Positions 19,273 to 27,660 of a stretch of DNA of 64,000 nucleotides are shown here, in pieces. Position numbers and translations under genes: made by a program. Source of the stretch: Streptomyces tropicalis (GTDB taxonomy: Bacteria > Actinomycetota > Actinomycetes > Streptomycetales > Streptomycetaceae); the NCBI RefSeq assembly GCF_029269835.1, contig NZ_JARJBB010000001.1:840299-904298 (forward strand), read 5' to 3'. The notes below the pieces were generated by a model, which saw nothing but the letters and a program-made list of their open reading frames with translations, was not told where the DNA came from and did no database searches. How positions within the stretch are numbered: the stretch's first letter is position 1; every line of letters begins with the position of its first letter.

Positions 19273-21572
19273 GGTGCGGTCACCACCGCGGCCTGGGGCC
19301 TGATCGGGAGCCGGTTGACGGGGCGTCCGGTGGCGGCCCGCACCGCGGAGGCGATCGCCGCGGGCGAGGTCACCACCGGCACCGCGCTGACCGCCTTGGC
19401 GCCGAAGGGCGCGACGACGTCCCGCTCCTCGACGAGCTTGACGATCCGGATGTCCGGCGCGTCCAGGGCGGTCGGCAGGGCGTACCCGGTGAGGTCGGGG
19501 TGACGGACCAGTCCGCGCGGGGTGCGCAGGTTCTCGGTCAGCGCGATGCCGACGCCCTGGGTGACGCCCGCCTCGATCCGGGCGGCCAGCTGCGCCGGGT
19601 TGAGGATCCGGCCGACGTCCTGGGCGAGGGCCAGCTCGACGACCCGGACCGAGCCCAGCTCGACGTCGACGTCGACGACCGCGCGGATCGCGCAGAACGC
19701 GAGCCCGACGAAGGCGTCGCCCTGACCGGACTCGTCCAGCGGCTCCGTGGGATGGGGGCGGCACTGGGCGGTGGCCCACAGCTCCTTTCCGTCCATCGCC
19801 TCCGTCACCGTCGTGGACAGGACGCCGTCGTACGAGGTGATCCGGCCGTCGTTGATCTGGAGCAGCTCGGTGGACATGCCGAACTTGTGGGCCAGCGGCT
19901 GCAGGACCTGGGTGCGGACCATCTTCGCCGCGCGTTCCACCGCACCGCCCGACACCCAGGTGTGGCGGCCGCGGCAGCCCGCTCCCGCCGGGGGCTGGTC
20001 GGTGTCGACGGGGGCCACGTGCACCTCGTCGATGCCCAGCGTCTCCTGGACGATCTGGCGGGCCAGCGTGGTGAAGCCCTGGCCGCTCTCGACCGCCGCG
20101 CACAGCACGGTCGCCACGCCGTCGTGGACCTTCACGGTCGCCGTGGAGACCTCGTCCGCGCCCTCGGCGCCGAGCATGTGCACCATGCCGACGGCGTAGC
20201 CGACACCGCGGCGCACCGCGTCCGGCTCACCGGCGCCCTCGGGTCCGCCGGGCAGCAGCCAGTCGTCCTCGGGGGCGTCCTTGGGCAGCGGCGGCAGCGC
20301 GTGGTCCCGTACGGCCTGGAGGAGTTCGGCGACCGGGGCCGGGCAGGTCACCGTCTGGCCCGTGGGCAGGACGTCGCCGGTGGCCAGTACGTTGCGCAGG
20401 CGCAGTTCCGCCGGGTCGATCCCGAGGTTCCTGGCCAGCTTGTCCATCTGCGCCTCGTGGGCGGCGCAGACCTGCATGACGCCCTCGCCGCGGACGTGCC
20501 CGGAGGGCGGGTTGTTGGTGCGCACGGCCCAGCCCTCGATGAAGGCGTTCGGGACGACGTACGGGCCGCAGGCGAAGGCGACGGCGGCGGCCAGCACCTC
20601 GGCGGAGGTGTCGGCGTAGGCGCCGGCGTCCAGCAGGACCTGCGCCTCGACCTTGACCAGCCGGCCCTCGGCGTCGGCGTGGTGCCGGTAGCGCAGCAGG
20701 GTCGGGTGCCGGTGCGCGTGCCCGAGGAAGGACTCCTCGCGGGTCGCGGTGAGCTTCACCGGGCAGCCGGTCCGCAGGGCGAGCAGGCCGAGCGGGATCT
20801 GGAAGCCGCGGTCCTCGCGGTCGGCGGTGGCGCCGGGCACCCCGGTGACGACGACCTTCACGCGCTCGGGTTCGAGGCCGTAGCAGGCGGCGAGGGTGTC
20901 GCGGTCGGCGTGCGGGTCGGTCGACGCCAGGTACAGCTCGACCCCGCCGTCGGGGCGGGGCACGGCGAGGCCGGCCTCGGCGCCGATGGGGGCCGGGTCC
21001 TGGCGGCCGATGCGGTACAGGCCCTCGACGACGACGTCGCCGGCCGCCTCGGGGTCGCCGTGGTGGAGCGGGATGTGCCGGATCAGGTTGCCGTCGGGGT
21101 GCAGCGGCTCGGCCTCGAAGGCCTGCTCCGGGTCGGTGACCGGGTCGAGCACCTCGTACTCGACGATGACGGCGGCCGCGGCCATCCGCGCGGTGTCGGG
21201 GTGGTCGGCGGCGACGGCGGCGATGGGCTCGCCGTGGTGGCGCACGACCTCGGAGGCGAAGACCGGCCGGTCGGCGGTGCCGCGGCCGTGCACCGGGGTG
21301 CCGGGGACGTCCTCGTGGGTGATCACGGCGCGGACGCCGGGCATCTCACGCGCGTGGGTGGTGTCGATGGACAGGATGCGCGCGTGGGGGTGCGGGGAGC
21401 GCAGCACGGCCGCCCACAGCAGGCCCTCGGCCCACAGGTCGGCCGCGTACGGGAAGGTGCCCTCGGTCTTGGCGCGGGCGTCGGCGGCCGGCAGGGACAC
21501 GCCGAGGCCGTGCGGCGGCGCGTCGGGGTCCCGGGCGGGCTCCGTCGTGGCGGTGACGGCGTCGCTGCTCAC
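19269..21572 (-). CDS. Xanthine dehydrogenase family, molybdopterin-binding subunit
   Basis: A 767-aa large subunit of a xanthine-dehydrogenase-family hydroxylase. The N-terminal aldehyde oxidase/XDH a/b hammerhead domain (about 15-130; GTFPYAADLWAEGLLWAAVLRSPHPHARI) is followed by the Mo-binding domain, with VRGEGVMQVCAAHEAQMDKLA, AVESGQGFTTLARQIVQETLGI and CRGRHTWVSGGAVERAA. Near the C-terminus, where the family has the GVGE motif with the catalytic Glu, this protein reads GAKAVSAVPVV, so the Glu appears absent. The substrate may not be xanthine, or the role may differ. It is the third gene of the FAD, Fe-S, Mo operon, and its GTG start at 21572 overlaps the preceding stop by 4 bases. Confidence 0.9.
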   Translation of the reverse strand: MSSDAVTATTEPARDPDAPPHGLGVSLPAADARAKTEGTFPYAADLWAEGLLWAAVLRSPHPHARILSIDTTHAREMPGVRAVITHEDVPGTPVHGRGTADRPVFASEVVRHHGEPIAAVAADHPDTARMAAAAVIVEYEVLDPVTDPEQAFEAEPLHPDGNLIRHIPLHHGDPEAAGDVVVEGLYRIGRQDPAPIGAEAGLAVPRPDGGVELYLASTDPHADRDTLAACYGLEPERVKVVVTGVPGATADREDRGFQIPLGLLALRTGCPVKLTATREESFLGHAHRHPTLLRYRHHADAEGRLVKVEAQVLLDAGAYADTSAEVLAAAVAFACGPYVVPNAFIEGWAVRTNNPPSGHVRGEGVMQVCAAHEAQMDKLARNLGIDPAELRLRNVLATGDVLPTGQTVTCPAPVAELLQAVRDHALPPLPKDAPEDDWLLPGGPEGAGEPDAVRRGVGYAVGMVHMLGAEGADEVSTATVKVHDGVATVLCAAVESGQGFTTLARQIVQETLGIDEVHVAPVDTDQPPAGAGCRGRHTWVSGGAVERAAKMVRTQVLQPLAHKFGMSTELLQINDGRITSYDGVLSTTVTEAMDGKELWATAQCRPHPTEPLDESGQGDAFVGLAFCAIRAVVDVDVELGSVRVVELALAQDVGRILNPAQLAARIEAGVTQGVGIALTENLRTPRGLVRHPDLTGYALPTALDAPDIRIVKLVEERDVVAPFGAKAVSAVPVVTSPAAIASAVRAATGRPVNRLPIRPQAAVVTAP

Positions 21573-23371
21573 GCCTGGCCTCCGTCCTGGCCGTAGCCGT
21601 CCTGGCCGTAGGGGTCGTGCGGTCCCGGGGTGTCGAAGGCCGAGGGGTGCACGCCGCCGGCGCCCGGTCCCGCCTGGTGCGGGATGCGCGGCTCGTCGGC
21701 GTCCGCGCCGGGCTTCTCGGCGCCGCCCCCGCCGCGTTCGGCGGCGACCTCCCGGACGGCGCGCAGGACCCCGCTGTAGCCCGAGCAGCGGCACAGGTTG
21801 CCGCAGAGGGCCTGGCGGGCCTCCAGGTCCGTCGGGTCCGGGTTGCCCTCCAGCAGGTCGTGCACGGTCATCGCCATGCCGGGCACGCAGAAGCCGCACT
21901 GCACGGCGCCGCACCGGGCGAGGGCGCGCTGCACGTCCGAGGGCTCCCCGTCGGCGGCGAGGCCCTCGACGGTGCGGACCTCGCTGCCGGCCGCGGTGAC
22001 CGCGGGCACCAGGCAGGAGGCGACGAGCCGTCCGTCGACCTGGACGTTGCAGGCACCGCACTCGCCCTGCGAGCAGCCGTCCTTGGCGCCGGCCAGGCCG
22101 AGCCGCTCGCGCAGCACGTAGAGCAGGGACTCGCCGATCCAGGCGTCGCTGACGGGCCGGTCCGCGCCGTTGACGCTGAGCGTGTACGAGGCGAGGGGGT
22201 GCTCCTCGGGCGGGAGGGCGCCGGTGGCGGCCCCGTCCGGGGCGGGCTCGGTCTCGTCCGGCTCCGGGGAGCCGGCCTCGGGGGCGGCGCCGTCGGCGGG
22301 CGCGTCCGGGTCCTCCCGGGGGCCCTCGGCGGCCGCGTGGTCCGTCCGGTCGTCCGGGGCTCCGGGGGCCGTGACGGGCCCGTGGGCGTCCTGCGGCCCG
22401 GGGCCGGGCCGTCCGGCCGGGCCGGCCTCCGCGGGCGTCCCGGCGGGGCCCTCGGAGGCCGCGGGGGTCCCGTCGTCGCCGTCGGCGGTCCCGGCGTCGC
22501 GGGCGGCGGGGTTCCCGTCGGCCGCGTCGGGGTGCTCGTGGCCGTACGGGTGCCCGGCGCCGTCGGTGTGCTCGGCGGGCTCCCCGTGCGCGGGCCCGTG
22601 CGGGCCGCCGTACGCGCCGTGTTCGGCGTGGTCGCCGTGTTCGGCGTGGTCGGCGTACCCGTCGGGGGCCGCTCCGTCCGGGGCGTCGTAGGCGCCGTGC
22701 TCCGCGAAATCGCCGTAGGCGCCGTGTCCGTGGGGGTCGTGCGTGCCGTGGGCGTCCGGGGCCGCGGGGTTCCCGTGCCCGGCGGGTCCGGCGCCCCCGT
22801 CGGCCCAGGGCGCGCCCGCGCCCTCGGTCGCCCAGGGGGCCGCGGCGCCGCCGGGAAGCGTGGCCGGGGGTGTGCCGCCCCACTGCTGGACCAGGGAGGA
22901 CGTGGTGAACTCGCCCGATTCGTCCGGAAGGTCGCCGCCGGCGACCGGGATGGACCACTGCCCGGTGACGTCGTGTCCGGCCGCGGGGTCCGGGTCCTCC
23001 TGCCGCTGCGGCGGCTCCTCGACGCGCCACTGCTGCGTGGCCCCGGGACGGTGGGCGAACCGGTCGCCGGCGCCCGGGCCCCGCGGCAGCGCGTTCGGGT
23101 CGGGCCACTGGGCGCCCTCGGCCGGCACGGCCCACGAGCCGGTGCCCGACGGGTCGGTGGCGGCGGCCGGGGCCTGCGTCACCGCTATCTGCGGCGGCAC
23201 GTAGCCGTGGCCGGGCGCGGCGAGCGGGCTGTCGGCCGCGAGCAGGGCGTCGATGCCGCCCTCGGGAAGCTTCACGAAGGCGGTGGCGCCGTCGTCGTAG
23301 TCGCCCTGCGGCAGCGGGTCCCAGCGGCCGCCGCTCTGGGGCGTGCCCTCCGTGTGCGGGTCGTCGGTCAC
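21569..23371 (-). CDS. 2Fe-2S subunit of xanthine dehydrogenase family with long disordered N-terminus
   Basis: A 600-aa protein whose C-terminal ~200 residues are a standard small subunit. The ferredoxin-like 2Fe-2S motif CSQGECGACN ... C starts near residue 431, and the helical second-cluster motif is CGAVQCGFCVPGM ... CGNLCRCSGY. Typical subunits are 150-200 aa. Here about 390 extra residues, rich in Gly, Ala, Pro, Asp, Glu and His (HAEHGDHAEHGAYGGPHG-type repeats), precede the ferredoxin domain and are predicted disordered. The GTG start at 23371 overlaps the upstream FAD-subunit stop by 4 bases, so translation coupling fixes the long N-terminus as part of the protein. A C-terminal YGQDG repeat tail is also present. 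Confidence 0.9.
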   Translation of the reverse strand: MTDDPHTEGTPQSGGRWDPLPQGDYDDGATAFVKLPEGGIDALLAADSPLAAPGHGYVPPQIAVTQAPAAATDPSGTGSWAVPAEGAQWPDPNALPRGPGAGDRFAHRPGATQQWRVEEPPQRQEDPDPAAGHDVTGQWSIPVAGGDLPDESGEFTTSSLVQQWGGTPPATLPGGAAAPWATEGAGAPWADGGAGPAGHGNPAAPDAHGTHDPHGHGAYGDFAEHGAYDAPDGAAPDGYADHAEHGDHAEHGAYGGPHGPAHGEPAEHTDGAGHPYGHEHPDAADGNPAARDAGTADGDDGTPAASEGPAGTPAEAGPAGRPGPGPQDAHGPVTAPGAPDDRTDHAAAEGPREDPDAPADGAAPEAGSPEPDETEPAPDGAATGALPPEEHPLASYTLSVNGADRPVSDAWIGESLLYVLRERLGLAGAKDGCSQGECGACNVQVDGRLVASCLVPAVTAAGSEVRTVEGLAADGEPSDVQRALARCGAVQCGFCVPGMAMTVHDLLEGNPDPTDLEARQALCGNLCRCSGYSGVLRAVREVAAERGGGGAEKPGADADEPRIPHQAGPGAGGVHPSAFDTPGPHDPYGQDGYGQDGGQA

Positions 23372-24288
23372 GACAGCGCCCTCCCCAGTGCTCGTCGGGA
23401 CAGCGCGGCGACGGTGCGCCGCAGGTGCAGTACGGCGGGCGGCAACTGCTGCACGGAGCCGTCCTCGGCCGGCACCGGGTCGGGGATGCAGGCCGCGGCG
23501 ACGTACTCGCCGAAGGCGTCGAGCGCCTCGGGGACGATCGCGCGGCCGTTGTCCCAGTCGATGAGCTGGGCGACCCAGTGCTCGGCGTCCAGCGGCCGCA
23601 GCGGCATCGGCGCTATGGCGCCGACGGCGCACCGCACTCCGCGCCGGGCGGGGTCGAGGACCACCGCCACCGAGGCGACCGCGCGGCCCGGCCCGGTGCG
23701 GCCGGTCGCCTTGAGGAAGACCTGGGGGGCGTGCAGCAGCGGGACGCGGACGTAGCCGATGAGTTCACCCGGGCCGAGCATCTCCACCCCGGCCAGCAGG
23801 TGCGACACCGGGACGTCCCGGCGTGCGCCGCCCGCGCCCGCGATGACCAGCGTCGCCTCCAGCGCGGCCAGCACCGGCAGCGCGTCCCCGGTGGGGGCGG
23901 CCGAGGCGACGTTGCCGCCCAGGGTTCCGGCGTTGCGGATGTGCGGCGGGCCGGCCGCGCGGGCGGCGGCGGCGAGCGCCGGGATCAGCGCGGCGAAGTC
24001 GGGGCGCCCCATGCGGGCGTGGGTGAGGCCCGCGCCGAGCAGCGCGTGGCCGTCCTGGTACTGCCAGCCGCGGATCTCGCTGATCCGGCCGAGGCCGACC
24101 AGCGCGGTGGGCCTGAGCTGCCCTGAGTTGACGGCGGACATGAGGTCGGTGCCGCCCGCCACGGGGACGGCGGCGGGCAGGGCGGTGAGCGCCGCCACGG
24201 CCTCGTCCAGCGTCGTGGGCAGCGTGACGGCCTGCGCCGCCTGCGGTGCGTGCGTGGTCAAACCGGCTGCCCCTTCCCGCTGCCCCAC
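23368..24288 (-). CDS. Xanthine dehydrogenase family, FAD-binding subunit
   Basis: A 306-aa medium subunit. The FAD-binding domain has PVAGGTDLMSAVNSGQLRP and the signature PPHIRNAGTLGGNVASAAPTGD. The C-terminal CO-dehydrogenase flavoprotein domain (KATGRTGPGRAVASVAVVLD) is complete. The start is taken at GTG 24288 because AGGAGGG lies 5 bases upstream; a TTG at 24261 has a weaker site. It passes electrons from the Fe-S subunit to NAD or another acceptor. It is the first gene of the operon FAD, Fe-S, Mo and 44-aa peptide, with each junction overlapping by 4 bases. Confidence 0.92.
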   Translation of the reverse strand: MGQREGAAGLTTHAPQAAQAVTLPTTLDEAVAALTALPAAVPVAGGTDLMSAVNSGQLRPTALVGLGRISEIRGWQYQDGHALLGAGLTHARMGRPDFAALIPALAAAARAAGPPHIRNAGTLGGNVASAAPTGDALPVLAALEATLVIAGAGGARRDVPVSHLLAGVEMLGPGELIGYVRVPLLHAPQVFLKATGRTGPGRAVASVAVVLDPARRGVRCAVGAIAPMPLRPLDAEHWVAQLIDWDNGRAIVPEALDAFGEYVAAACIPDPVPAEDGSVQQLPPAVLHLRRTVAALSRRALGRALS

Positions 24289-24500
24289 TGGTCCCTCCTG
24301 TGCTGCCGTACGGTACGTGCTGACAGGGCGGACGTGGCAACTCTGGCACATCTTCGCAGGGCCCGGACGCGGGGGTCCGCCAGGAGCGGTTCACCCACCA
24401 CATCGGGGGCATCACCCGTTTTGCCATGTCATCACCGGTGCGGGCGAATTCCCCCGCTTCGCTGACTGTGTGGCTTGTTTCCGCTGTGTGTTCGAGGCGT

Positions 24501-26133
24501 TCACCCGGCGGGGTGCGGGCCGTCGAGCGGGCGGCCGAGGATCCCGGGCCGCCGCTGCCAGGGGTGCGGGCCGCCGGGCGGGCGGTAGCCGACACGCAGG
24601 GCGTCGAGGCAGGCGTAGTGCGCGTCCATCCGCTGCCCGAAGGCGGCGAAGTCCCGCTCCGCCGGGGCCTGCAGGGCGCTCCACACGACCTCGGCGAACG
24701 CGGCGAGCCGAGACCTGGTAGTCGAGGCGCCCGGCGTCCTCCAGCGCCCCGGTCCACACGTTGGCCTGGGCGCCGAGCACGTGACGGTCCTGTTCGGGGT
24801 CCAGATCCGGTGGAACCGGCTCGAACCGGTAGACGTCCTCCCGGGTGCGCACGTACCCGATCGGCACGGGCTCGTCGGGTCCCGCCGCCTGGCGGTGGTC
24901 CAAGTAGACCTGCTGCTCGGGGCACATGACGACGTCGTGACCGGCGCGTGCGGCGGCGATCCCGCCGGCGCGGCCGCGCCGGGAGGAGACGGCGGCCCCC
25001 GGCGGCAGCCCGCCCTGGAGGATCTCGTCCCAGCCGATGAGCCGGCGTCCGCGCGCGGCCGGCCAGCCGCCGAAGTGCGCGGTGAACCACGCCTGGAGAG
25101 CGTCCTCGTCGGCGAGCCCGAGTTCCTTCCTGCGGGTCTGCGCGGCGGGCGAGTCGCGCCATTCGCCGCGGGGGCACTCGTCCCCGCCGAGGTGCACGAA
25201 CTCCGAGAACCCGGCGGCGTCCGCCGGGAAAAGTTCGAGCACCTCCTCCAGGACGCCCTCGAAGAAGCGCAGTACGCCCTCGGTGGGGGCGAGGACGCGC
25301 GGGGAGACGCCCCAGTCGTCCCAGACCTGCGGCGGGACGGCGTCGGGCACGTCGGTGTTGCCGAGTTCCGGGTACGCGGCGATCGCGGCCTGCGCGTGGC
25401 CGGGCAGACCGATCTCGGGCACCACGGTGATGTGCCGTTCGGCGGCGTAGGCGACGATCTCGCGGATGTCGTCCTGGGTGTGGTGACCACCGTGCGGCTT
25501 CTGCGTCCACAGTGGGGAGGCCCGGTGTCCGCAACGGGTGCGCGCCCGCCAGGAACCGGTCGCGGTCAGCTCCGGGTACCGCCGGATCTCGATGCGCCGG
25601 CCCTGGTCGTCGGTCAGGTGGAGGTGGAGGACGTTGAGCTTGTGGGCGGCCATCAGGTCGAGGTGGCGCAGGACGCCGTCCTTGGGCAGGAAGTGCCGGG
25701 CGACGTCGAGGAGGAGCCCGCGCCGGCGCAGCCGGGGCGCGTCCTCGACGGCGAGGGCGTCGAGGGCGTGCCCGGCGCGTCCGCGCACCGGGGCGCGGCG
25801 GAAGGGGTCGGAGCCGAGCAGCCGGCGCAGGGTCTGGGCGCCCCGGAAGACGCCGGCCGCGCCGCCGCCGAGGATCTCGACACCGCGGCCCGCGGCGGCG
25901 GTGAGCCGGTACGCCTCCGGCTCCAGGGACGCGTCCAGGCGCAGGCGTACGGCACCGGGGGCGTCCTCGGGCCCGGGCGGGAGGGGCAGGCCGAGGGCCG
26001 CGCCGAGCGTGGTGCGCAGCCAGCGTTCGGAGGTGCCGGTGCCGGGTGCGGCCCACAGGACGGTGTCGTGGTCGAGCACGACCCGGCCGGGGCCGGGGTC
26101 CCGCACCGTGCGCGGCGCCGGAATCACCTGCAT
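24501..26133 (-). pseudogene. Beta-N-acetylhexosaminidase (GH20), frameshifted near the C-terminus
   Basis: The main frame from ATG 26133 (GGGGAG upstream; VMQVIPAPRTV) reads a GH20 enzyme: an N-terminal GH20b domain, then the TIM barrel with LRRRGLLLDVARHFLP, LHLHLTDDQGRRIE and the catalytic Asp-Glu pair in HLGGDECPRGEW. At about 24717, after GRLDYQV, the family sequence RLAAFAEVVWSALQAPAERDF continues in another frame to the TGA at 24501. The total length is 1 base over a multiple of 3. A 2-base loss in a C run (TCCCGG to TCGG) would explain it. In addition, the family segment SSWRGY, recalled from homologues, reads SSRRGR here, which removes a Trp likely to contact sugar. These enzymes release GlcNAc from chitin or glycan ends. 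If the frameshift is real, the enzyme is probably inactive. Confidence 0.78.
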
Positions 26134-26455
26134 CACACGTCTCCCCCTCACCGCTCGGCCGGGTCCGGGGGCCGGGCGCGCCGCCCTCGGCGGACCCGGC
26201 GCCCGGGCCGAAACGCGTGCACAGGATTCACGTCGGCCACAGCTCCTCCCCATCGCCGCGCGTCGCACCCCGCGCAACGGGGGTTTCGGTCGGCACAACA
26301 CGTCCGAGGCTAGGGAGCGGCCGACGGTGCCGACAAGACCTCTCCCCCGCTGCGGGGCCGTCCCGGGTACGCCAGAGGCCCCCGCGGCGCGCAGCACGCG
26401 CCGCGGGGGCCCCGCGGGTCATCCCGTCACCGGTCCGCGCCGAGCGGCGGACCGG
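26134..26455. other. Intergenic region between GH20 and DUF3039 genes
   Basis: This 322-base gap contains the probable promoter of the GH20 gene and the terminator of the DUF3039 gene (26377-26411). GGGGGAG just inside the left edge is the ribosome-binding site of GH20. No further gene is seen. Confidence 0.4.
26377..26411 (-). terminator. Strong hairpin terminator downstream of DUF3039 gene
   Basis: GGCCCCCGCGGCGCG (26377-26391), loop CAGCA, CGCGCCGCGGGGGCC (26397-26411): a perfect 15-base stem. There is no T-run, which is common in this GC-rich genus. It lies 45 bases after the stop of the minus-strand gene ending at 26456. Confidence 0.75.
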
Positions 26456-26737
26456 TCACTTCTTCTTGTCGTCGCCGCCCTCGCCGCCGCTGCTCATGGA
26501 TTCGTAGATCTCCTTGCACAGCGGGCACACGGGGTACTTCTTCGGGTCGCGACCGGGCACCCAGACCTTGCCGCACAGCGCCACGACGGGCGTGCCGTCG
26601 AGCGCGCTCGCCATGATCTTGTCCTTCTGGACGTAGTGGGCGAAGCGCTCGTGGTCGCCGTCGCCGTGGGACACCTGCGGCGTCGGCTCTACGAGTGTCC
26701 CCGTACCAGTCCCGCGCTCGGGCTCGAGAGTGCTCAT
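26456..26737 (-). CDS. DUF3039 protein with a CxxC-type motif
   Basis: A 93-aa actinobacterial protein. The conserved core is HYVQKDKIMASALDGTPVVALCGKVWVPGRDP then KKYPVCPLCKEIYESM. The Cys of ALCGK together with CPLC could bind zinc. The C-terminus is Gly/Glu/Lys-rich. Function unknown; it is widely conserved in streptomycetes next to the AlgH-like gene, as here (29 bases downstream of it on the same strand, so likely one operon). Confidence 0.9.
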   Translation of the reverse strand: MSTLEPERGTGTGTLVEPTPQVSHGDGDHERFAHYVQKDKIMASALDGTPVVALCGKVWVPGRDPKKYPVCPLCKEIYESMSSGGEGGDDKKK

Positions 26738-26765
26738 ACGGCAAGGGTACTGAAGCTCACACGCA

Positions 26766-27338
26766 TCAGTTGAGCGACGGGTCGTCCGGATACGTGGCGA
26801 CCATGGCCAGCTCGTTGCGCTGGCGCCGCAGCACCTCGCGCCACAGCCGCTCGGGCGCGGGCGAGGAGACGTCGCCGGGCTCGGACTCCACCACGTACCA
26901 CGCGCCCTCCACCAGCTCGTCCTCCAGCTGGCCCGGGCCCCAGCCGGCGTATCCGGCGAAGATCCGCAGGGAGCCGAGGGCGGAGGCGAGCAGCTCCGGC
27001 GGCGCCTCCAGGTCGACCAGTCCGATCGCGCCGTGCACCCGGCGCCAGCCGAGCGGGGCGGCCACGCTTCCGTTCCCGCCGGGGATGACGGCGACGCCGA
27101 GCGCGGAGTCCAGCGACACCGGGCCGCCCTGGAAGACCACCCCGGGCTCCCCGGCGAGGTCCGCCCAGCCCTCCAGGATGTCGCCCACGTCCACCGGGGT
27201 GGGGCGGTTGAGGACGACACCGAGGGAACCCTCCTCGTCGTGGTCGAGGAGGAGCACCACCGCACGGTCGAAGTTCGGGTCCGCCAGGGCGGGGGTCGCC
27301 ACGAGCAGCCGCCCTGTGAGCGAGGACACCTCGGTCAT
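26766..27338 (-). CDS. YqgE/AlgH family protein (UPF0301)
   Basis: A 190-aa protein. The fold signature is clear: SLTGRLLVATPALADPNFDRAVVLLLDHDEEGSLGVVLNRP, then GPVSLDSALGV and IFAGYAGWGPGQLEDEL. YqgE/AlgH proteins are conserved and small; the name comes from alginate regulation in Pseudomonas, and the biochemical role is not settled. ATG 27338 is used by analogy with homologues starting MTEVSSLTGRLLVATP; ATG 27347, three codons upstream, is also possible. It is divergent from murA. Confidence 0.93.
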   Translation of the reverse strand: MTEVSSLTGRLLVATPALADPNFDRAVVLLLDHDEEGSLGVVLNRPTPVDVGDILEGWADLAGEPGVVFQGGPVSLDSALGVAVIPGGNGSVAAPLGWRRVHGAIGLVDLEAPPELLASALGSLRIFAGYAGWGPGQLEDELVEGAWYVVESEPGDVSSPAPERLWREVLRRQRNELAMVATYPDDPSLN

Positions 27339-27660
27339 GCCAGACATGATCCCGCATCCTGCCCCGGCATGGGGAGGCAACGCGGACAAGGGAGTGAAGC
27401 AGGACACCGTCCGGTGCTGCGCCCCTGCCAGGGCGCCGTACGGGAGGGGCCGCCGGCGGCGCGGGAGTCCCCGTGCGCCCCGTCCGGCCCGGTGACCGCA
27501 CGTGCCCGGCGGGGAACGGTTCGTGTTGTGACAGGACCCTGACCCGGCTGGGCCGTCGGCGGGCTTACGGAAGGGGGGCGCACGGCGATTACTCTGTCCC
27601 TCCGGCCCCTTGGCCAACCGGCCGGCCGGACCCTGCCCACCTCATCGGAACGCGAGATAC
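27339..27660. promoter_or_regulatory. Divergent promoter region of the AlgH-like gene and murA
   Basis: This 322-base gap separates two genes transcribed apart. Near murA, the segment about 27570-27600 has TTACGG followed by TACTCT about 19 bases later, which is a weak housekeeping-promoter candidate. No repeat or small gene was found. Confidence 0.3.
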
